This document shows positions 57,591 through 64,000 of a stretch of DNA of 64,000 bases, piece after piece. Position numbers and translations under genes: made by a program. Position 1 is the first letter of the stretch. Each line of letters starts with the position of its first letter. The notes under the pieces were generated by a model, which ran no database searches, was not told where the DNA came from, and saw nothing but the letters and a program-made list of their open reading frames with translations. Source of the stretch: Budorcas taxicolor (Eukaryota > Chordata > Mammalia > Artiodactyla > Bovidae); the NCBI RefSeq assembly GCF_023091745.1, contig NC_068912.1:105579567-105643566 (forward strand), read 5' to 3'.

Positions 57591-58028
57591 AGTGCCTAAG
57601 CAAACATTGACGGTATATAGGGACTGTAGTCAGTTTCCCTCTGGGAACATGGAAATCAGGTTGCCCTCAGAATTAAACTAATAAAAATTTACATAGTGGA
57701 AGAAATTATGCAAGGATGATAGTAAACATTAAACAACAGCAAGTGTTCAAGCACTGATCTACCAGGTGTGAAGTCCAGGAAGGGTCCTGGAGATACCTTC
57801 TATGTTAAGCTTTCAGTTGCCAGTTTGTGGGTAGTAGGTCCCAGGGGAGATGTCAGGAGACTTGGAACTGCAGCTATTTACCAACTAGCACAAAAGTCTT
57901 TCAGTATTTTAACAGTTAATATTTATAACTGGTAACAGTCACACTAATACATACAGCCTGAGTAGTAGTCCTTGCTGTAGACTGTGGTTATCAATATTGT
58001 CTGCCCCTCCTTTGCTAAAACTCTCCCT

Positions 58029-58284
58029 CGGGACTTCACTGGTGCTCCAGCAGTTGAGAATCTGCCTGTCAATGCAGGGGACTCGATTCCATCCCTGATC
58101 CGGGAAGATCCCACATGCCGTGGAGCAACTAAGCCACAACTAATGAGCCCGTGCTTCACAAGAAGAGAAGCCACCACAATGAGACGCTGATAAACCACAA
58201 CTAGAGAGTAGCCCCTGCTTGCCACAGCTAAAGAAAGCCCTTGTGCAGCCAAGAAGACCCAGCACAGCCAATAAACAAATAAAC
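58029..58284 (+). mobile_element. CHR-type tRNA SINE, long form
   Basis: CGGGACTTCACTGGTGCTCC head and A-rich end, between near-identical 12-bp flanks AAAACTCTCCCT (58017-58028) and AAAACCCTCCCT (58285-58296). Confidence 0.9.
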
Positions 58285-58299
58285 AAAACCCTCCCTATC

Positions 58300-58640
58300 T
58301 GGCTTGTTCCTAGAAGGTTGTACTTCTCACCCTAATGTCGTCAAGCTTGACTTTGTTTTGGTCAATGAAATGTGAGTAGAAATAGCTTGATCCACTTCTG
58401 AGCAGAAATGTATGAGCCATCTCATGATTCCACCATATTTTTTTCTCAGTCATGAGAGGATCACATTTCAAATAGAGCTACTTTTCCAGGTTTGGTCCCA
58501 GAATGAAGCTGTGCAGAGCCACAGTTGACACACATGACATGTAATGTGAGTAAGAAATGAACCTTTGTTATAAGCTACTGAGGTTGGTTTAGTTGTTTGT
58601 TATTGCAGCATAACTTAGCTAGCCGAAACTGGCAAACACA
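58300..58640 (+). mobile_element. MLT1/MaLR-type LTR remnant
   Basis: The end ATAAGCTACTGAGGTTGGTT then TTGTTATTGCAGCATAACTT resembles the 3' part of MaLR LTRs. It is very diverged and non-coding. Confidence 0.5.
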
Positions 58641-58651
58641 GCTCTGAAACC

Positions 58652-59050
58652 CAGGTGACTCACGGTAAGAATCCACCTGCCAGTGCAGGAGATTCAAGAG
58701 ACTTAGGTTCGATCCTGACTTCCCCAGTGGCTCAGACGGTAAAGTGTCTGCCTACAACGCAGGAGACCTGGGTTTGATCCCTGGGTCAGGAAGATCTCCT
58801 GGAGAAGGAAATGGCAACCCACTCCAGTATTGTTGCCTGGAAAATCCCATGGACAGAGGAACCTGTTAGGCTACGGTCAAAGGGGTCGCAAAGAGTCGGA
58901 CACAACTGAGCGACATTTACTTACTTTGGAGTATGAAAGATCCCCTGGAGGAGTAAATGGCAACCACTCCAGTATTCTTGCCTGGGAAATGGTAGCGGGA
59001 CCTGGCGAGCTACAGTACACGGGGTGCAAACAGTGGGACATGACTGAGCG
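58652..59050 (+). mobile_element. Cluster of three Bov SINE pieces
   Basis: A tRNA-type head alone (to about 58716), then a full Bov-tA (58717-58920), then an extra A unit (58935-59050). The first piece is cut exactly where the second begins. Confidence 0.85.
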
Positions 59051-60169
59051 CACACACACATATCACATGCACACACACGGGTAAGCCGAGAGCTTATCTA
59101 CAAACATGATCAAAAATAAACCAAACGCTGATCCAGTTCATATGAGAGGAATCTCAAGGCAGATATGATTGCAATTTAATAGAACCCTAATCAATCTTGT
59201 CAGCCAACCATTCTGTACCGTATTTGGAGACTCTTCTGTCAGACAATAGTTCTGTATCCTATTTGGAGAGAGATTCTGTGAACTAAAGGGCTTAATCAGA
59301 CATGACAACTGAAAACAAGGCAGAGACGAGCATTAATGTTGCTCCTCTAAGCCCTGTCTCAGTCAGACTGGCCTGGGCATTAAGATTTTCTTGTCTGTGT
59401 CATCCCTACAGTGGGTGAATTATCTCTGGGTGCCTCAGCCAAGAAATGCTTCTTAAGATCAATATGCCTTCCTGGTGTGATTCTGTGCTCACCCAGCAAA
59501 TGTCCTGCCTCTGGGACAGAATTTAGTGATCTACCACCTAGAGGATCCCAGTTCTCTTGATAATTGCATTTTTCATTGTAAATTAATCTAGATCTGGGTA
59601 TATGTAACTATCCATTTTTGTGAACTGAGAGAATATAAGAGCCCTCCTGGGAGATGTTTCCACTCTGTGCTTACTATTAAAACCTGGCTTCTGAGATGGC
59701 AAGACCAAGGCCCAGTTCTGAGATGATGGTAGATTCCCTAGTGTTAAAACTGTAGAGGGACCTCTCTAGAATACCTTAAGCTGCACCCCTCTATCTCATT
59801 GTATGGCATCTTTGATCTCAAAGAAGAGCAGTAAGTGCTAAGGAAAGATATAATTCACATGTTGTGGGAGGTCAAAAAGGAAGAGATTACTTCCACTTAG
59901 CATGAAACAATGGGAAGAATTCAGGGAAGATTTGTGAGGATGTGACATTTTAAAAATGTGTAAAATTATGGAAAGAGCATGCCATGTGTGGGTGGCCACT
60001 AGAGCACGTATAGGAAGCAGGGGGTTGATGGAGGAAACATAGAAGATGATGAAAAGGGAAAAAGCATCATCTGGAAAAATACATCTTGGTCAGATTAAGG
60101 CTCTTGGGTTGTTTTTTGTTTTTTTTTTCCTGCTAAGGAGACAGTGGTGGAAGTCTTATTGTTTTTATT

Positions 60170-61200
60170 TAATTTTTCCATTTTAATAACAAGAGAACAG
60201 TTTATTGGCATTAAGTACATTCACATCATTGTGCAACCATCGACGCTATTTGTCACCAGGATTTTCGTCATCCCATGCTGAAACTCTGTGCCTGTTAAAC
60301 GATAACTCCCCGTCCTCCCCACCCTCAGCTCCTAGGAACCCCTGTTCTCTTTTCTCCTTTTAAATTTGACTATTCCAAGTATATCATATAAGTGGAATTA
60401 TATTGGGCTAGCCAACAAATTCATTCAGGCTTTTCCACAAGACATTACAGAGAAACCCAAACGAACTTTTTGGCCAACCCGATACAATATTTTCCTTTTG
60501 TGTCTGGCATGTTTCACTTAGCATAATGTGTTCAAGTTTCATCCATGTCATATAGCACATATTAAACTTTCTTTTTTGGAGGGAGGAAGAAGAGGGTAGA
60601 GAACGCACATGCTTGAGGAAGGTGCAAAGGCACACAGGACAAGGGTCCCGCCACCAGGGGCCTTGCGCTACGTCTCACTGCTGTTTTTTTGCTCCCCTCT
60701 CTGCCCAACGTGAAGGCCTCAGGGCAAGGACACCTTCAGAACCAGCAGCCATCAGCCCAAAGAGCGCCCCTGGGCTCAGGCCATGCCATTCTGCCCCTGA
60801 ATGCTGTTCCTGCCCACACCGCTTAAAGATGCGGACCTGAACCCCCGAGAGACCTCAGGAGGACTGGGCCCTCTTGTCGAACAGCCTTTCAGGCAAACTT
60901 TCATCTCTAGTTATGGCTGAATATAGTACTCCATTAAGTGTATACAGCATATTTTGCTTATAAGTTCATTCGGCAATGGAATTTGGGTTGTTTCTGTCTT
61001 TTGACTATGGCAAATAATGCTGCTATGAACACTGGTGTACAAATATCTGTTTGAGTTCCTGCTTTTGACTCTTTGGGGTACATACCCAGAAGTGAAATTG
61101 CTGGATCAGATGGTCATTCTATGTTTCATTTTTTGAGGGACCACCATACTGTTTTCCACAGCGGCTGTACCATTTTACATTCCCAGTGATAGAAGTTTTT
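60170..61200 (+). mobile_element. L1 LINE 3' region, interrupted
   Basis: ACATTCACATCATTGTGCAACCATC-like start, CACTTAGCATAATGTGTTCA, GGTACATACCCAGAAGTGAA and CCATACTGTTTTCCACAGCG in L1 order. A mariner MITE sits at 60403-60482, and 60560-60880 is a foreign or diverged segment. Confidence 0.8.
60403..60482. mobile_element. 80-bp mariner-type MITE
   Basis: Left end TTGGGCTAGCCAACAAATTC and right end (reverse complement) TCGGGTTGGCCAAAAAGTTC form inverted repeats of about 27 bp with a short spacer. TA flanks both sides (60401-60402, 60483-60484). Removing it restores the L1 sequence. Confidence 0.9.
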
Positions 61201-61244
61201 ACAGATGAGAATGACATGGTCAAAACTGTGTTTAACCACTACAC

Positions 61245-61522
61245 GGGGCTTCCTTAGTGGTGCCTGTGGACAGGAATCTGCCTGCCAATGCTGGGGACAC
61301 AGGTTTGATCCCTGCTGCAGGAAGATTCCACATGCTGCGGAGCAACTAAGCCCGTGAGCTGCCACTCCCGAAGCCCTGGCACCTAGAGCCTTGCTCCGCA
61401 GTAAGAGAAGCCGTCGCAATGAGAAGCCCAGCACTGCAACCAAGAGTCGCCCTGGCTCACCGCAACTAGAGAAAGCCTGCGCTCAGCAACGAAGACCCAA
61501 TGCTACCAAGACACACACACAA
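61245..61522 (+). mobile_element. CHR-type tRNA SINE, long form
   Basis: GGGGCTTCCTTAGTGGTGCC head, CAGGTTTGATCCCTGCTGCA B box and a body ending in CA units. Confidence 0.88.
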
Positions 61523-62695
61523 AATGGCTATCTGGCAGAGGTAACGGGACGGAGTGGGGTTTCAGAATGACCAGTTGGAGACTTCCACACAGGACGAGAT
61601 CTAACAGGAGCCTGAACACATCAGTAGCAGTGAGAATGGAGGGAGGAAGACAGAGATGCAGAGGTGATGCTGCCCACAGAGGACTGAAGCACTTGATTGT
61701 TGACCTGCTGCTGCAGAGGTGAGGAGCAAGAGACATGAAGGTGTATGGTATGACCCCCGGCTTCACCCCTGGGAGTAGGGTGGTCTCCAGATGAAGATTT
61801 CTGGACTTCTCCAGAGTGTGGCAAGTGGGACATTGAGAGCTCTGGGAGGGACACTTGTTGTCTTGCCTGCTCAGTACCCTTGCCCTTTCCAATGGTAATG
61901 ACACTGTATTTGCAGCCCAGCTGCTGAGCCCTGAAATCCGTGCTACACTCTGAGATCCATTGCCCTTCATCCCCAGGCCTCACTTCCCACAAGCTGGCCA
62001 CTGACTGAGCACAGCAGGGATTTTTGGACAGGCACCTGCCTAGGATAAGTGACGGTCTTCTGATGGACGACTTTGGCTCAAGGACTCCTCAGTGACCTCA
62101 CAAACGTTCCTTGAAGCTAAGGTGCTGCCACCTAGAACTCCTGCCTTCTCTCTTCACTTAGAGTCAGACCTGTTGCGTGGTCCTCCCCGTCTCTCTCAGG
62201 TCTGGCCCCCCATTGTCTCTCACAGGTGTTTTCCGTATTGAATTTCTTGCATTTAACCCTGTCTTGAGGTCTGTTTTCTGAGGAGCTGAACTGACAGGAG
62301 GGGAGGGAGGATGAGCTCACAGCATCTCCTCTGTATCCCATCAGCCGTAGGGGTAAGTGTGTGACCCACCCTGACCAATCGTCATGAGCCCCACACCTTG
62401 GCCCAGGGCCTCCTCAGAGTCTCTCTGCATCATTTGGCTCCCAGACCATTAGATGGTTGGTCCACCTCAACCACAGACATGGATGACCAGCTCTGAGTGA
62501 GGCCTCACAGTTCCACTGGCTGAAGCCAGCGAGTTGCAAGCATGGATAGTCTGGCTTCTCTCGCACTTTCCAGACCCTGAGGACGCACCACCTCACAGAG
62601 CAAGAGATCTGGGCTCCTAAGCAGCTGCTGAAGGGGTCAGTAATGTACAGAAGATAGAACCTGCACCAGAGATTTAACTGCCCATGGGGCCAACT

Positions 62696-62891
62696 ATAGG
62701 CTTTCCTTGTGGCTCAGCTGGTAAAGAATCCACCTGCAATATGAGAGAGCTGGGTGTGATCCCTGGGTTGGGAAGATCCCCTGGAGAAGGGAACAACTAC
62801 CCACTCCAGTATTCTGGCCTGGAGAATTCCATGGATTGTATAGTCCATAGGGTTGCGAAGAGTCAGACACGACTAAGCAACTTTCACTTCA
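62696..62891 (+). mobile_element. Bov-tA SINE
   Basis: Complete copy; duplication GGGCCAACT at 62687-62695 and 62892-62900. It is strikingly close to the copy at 17833 (shared TGGACTGTATAGTCCA-like segment), so both belong to one subfamily. Confidence 0.93.
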
Positions 62892-63898
62892 GGGCCAACT
62901 GTGATGAATGGAGGAACAATTTACTCTCCCTCCCTTCCTCTGATGGACTGTTTGAAGGTATAGTTTCTCTATACAAACAGTCTGAAGGCTTTCTGCACAT
63001 CCGAGTGGGTAGACCTGTCCAGAGACCAGATGTGTCTCTTTACAGTTCATTTTAAAGAAGTAGCAAGAAACATTTCCTTGCATTGCTTGCCATCTTTTCC
63101 TGCTTCCCTGTCCCCTCATCCTCACTGCCCTAGCATTGTGCATCCCATATAAAGCTTTAGCACTTGACCCCTTCTTCAGGTTTTGTTTTCTAGGAGCCCT
63201 TGTTAAGACAGATCACAGTTTCTGAACAGCTGAGCACTTGACTCAAACCAAGCTAAGCAAAGCCTTCCTAAAGATGTAGAATATAGAGAGACAAGACTTT
63301 TCTTCTGTAGGTCTTGAGTCATAAAGACCTGTGGGTGGCCACCACTTCTGCTTTACAGGAAGAGCCTGCCTGAGCACAAAGGCATCACAGAGGAAGGCAG
63401 ATCTCAGAGAAAGAGAAGGACACAGAGGCCTGACATCCTTTGAGCTCCAAGATCCAACCCTCCCCAATATGTATAAGAGTTTTGTTATTTATCTCCCTGA
63501 AGACTGGTTTTACCAATCCAAATCAAAGAAAATGTGGTCACCTCTGGATCCCAGGGTACCTCATTTAAGAGATCAGTCAGGTGATTAGATTTGAGGCTCA
63601 ATTTCAAATTCCTGGGAGAAAGAGCTGTTGCTTGGACTAGTTTTAGCCAGATGTTTACCCCTGAACCAATCAACATCACTGTGGGGCACAGGGTCACGTG
63701 TAAATATGGCTGTAGCCACTGTAAGGCTGTGAATATGGTGTGATAGCAAGTAGGGAGGAAAAGTGGGAGTAGAGAGTTGGGCAGACCAAACAAGGGGTGC
63801 CCACTCCTTGAGAATAAATAAGAGGGAAAGGGTAAAGAGAAGGGGTCTGAGGACAGAACACCATCTAATCCAATGCTGTCCTGCTCTTTATCTAAACC

Positions 63899-64000
63899 AA
63901 CGCTATCCAGTAGAACCTTCTGCAGTGATGGAGGTGTTTTATATCTCTGCTGTTCAGTATAATAACCATCAGCCACATGTGGCAGTTCACCCCTTGACAA
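63899..64000 (+). mobile_element. hAT-type element, cut by the window end
   Basis: CGCTATCCAGTAGAACCTTC, GATGGAGGTGTTTTATATCT and CAGCCACATGTGGC match a common mammalian hAT family (probably MER3-like; name uncertain). Confidence 0.6.

Larger units (their letters stand above)
55861..64000. other. Upstream flank of NFYC, no protein-coding gene seen
   Basis: Right of the CpG island the sequence returns to AT-rich, repeat-filled DNA. A rightward antisense RNA could cross the first part (55.9-56.9 kb), but no splice structure or conserved reading frame is readable. Regions 59080-60160 and 61530-62690 show no gene; the latter may be partly old LTR-like sequence. By human synteny (recalled) RIMS3 should lie further right, beyond this window. 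Confidence 0.65.

Noticed and set aside
1718..62891. Recurrent 25-40 bp words (such as GGCAACCCACTCCAGTA) resembling CRISPR repeats
   Set aside because: They are irregularly spaced, occur in both orientations and belong to Bov-tA/Bov-A SINEs with target duplications.
63485..64000. 171-codon minus-strand ORF at the right edge
   Set aside because: Overlaps a hAT repeat, lacks recognisable domains and has no splice or promoter context. Treated as chance.

Overview
This window is ruminant (bovid-type) genomic DNA. The evidence is the dense set of Bov-tA, Bov-A/Bov-A2 and BovB retroelements plus CHR-type tRNA SINEs, lying among older mammal-wide repeats (L1, MIR, MER5, MER20, Tigger, mariner). 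It contains no bacterial operons, CRISPR arrays or phage modules.

The gene is NFYC, the histone-fold gamma subunit of the CCAAT-binding factor NF-Y, on the minus strand. Five coding exons are readable to the base, at 21006-20902, 13117-13046, 11690-11577, 8241-8146 and 3120-2947. Each has AG/GT splice boundaries, each sits in phase 0, and they join into the first 187 residues (35+24+38+32+58): N-terminus, complete histone fold and the start of the Gln-rich activation domain. The remaining Gln-rich exons and the 3' UTR lie beyond the left edge.

One intron (3121-8145) carries two microRNA hairpins on the gene strand, mir-30e (6957-7048) and mir-30c-1 (3831-3919). Both mature arms of each are readable. 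The transcript therefore encodes a CCAAT-factor subunit and two miR-30-family microRNAs.

The 5' end appears to have two promoters. A CpG island at about 55.06-55.86 kb holds the probable distal first exon (donor at 55498), a BANP/Kaiso-type TCTCGCGAGA palindrome, a YY1 site, GC boxes and three CCAAT boxes facing the other way, consistent with an antisense transcript. About 15 kb inside the gene, at about 40.0-40.7 kb, a second promoter-like block has four CCAAT boxes on the gene strand. One of them is 4 bp from a TGACGTGA (CRE/UPRE-like) element, and a perfect GTAAGT donor ends a candidate alternative first exon at 40004. A CCAAT-factor gene with clustered CCAAT boxes at both promoters suggests feedback on its own transcription. 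This is the most interesting feature of the window.

The rest is intron and, right of about 55.9 kb, upstream flank. It is filled with repeats: many SINEs with readable target-site duplications, several BovB 3' fragments (one keeping an open reverse-transcriptase segment), and DNA-transposon remnants including an 80-bp mariner MITE with TA duplications inside an L1. Within the gene most young retroelements lie antisense to NFYC. No other protein-coding gene is supported.
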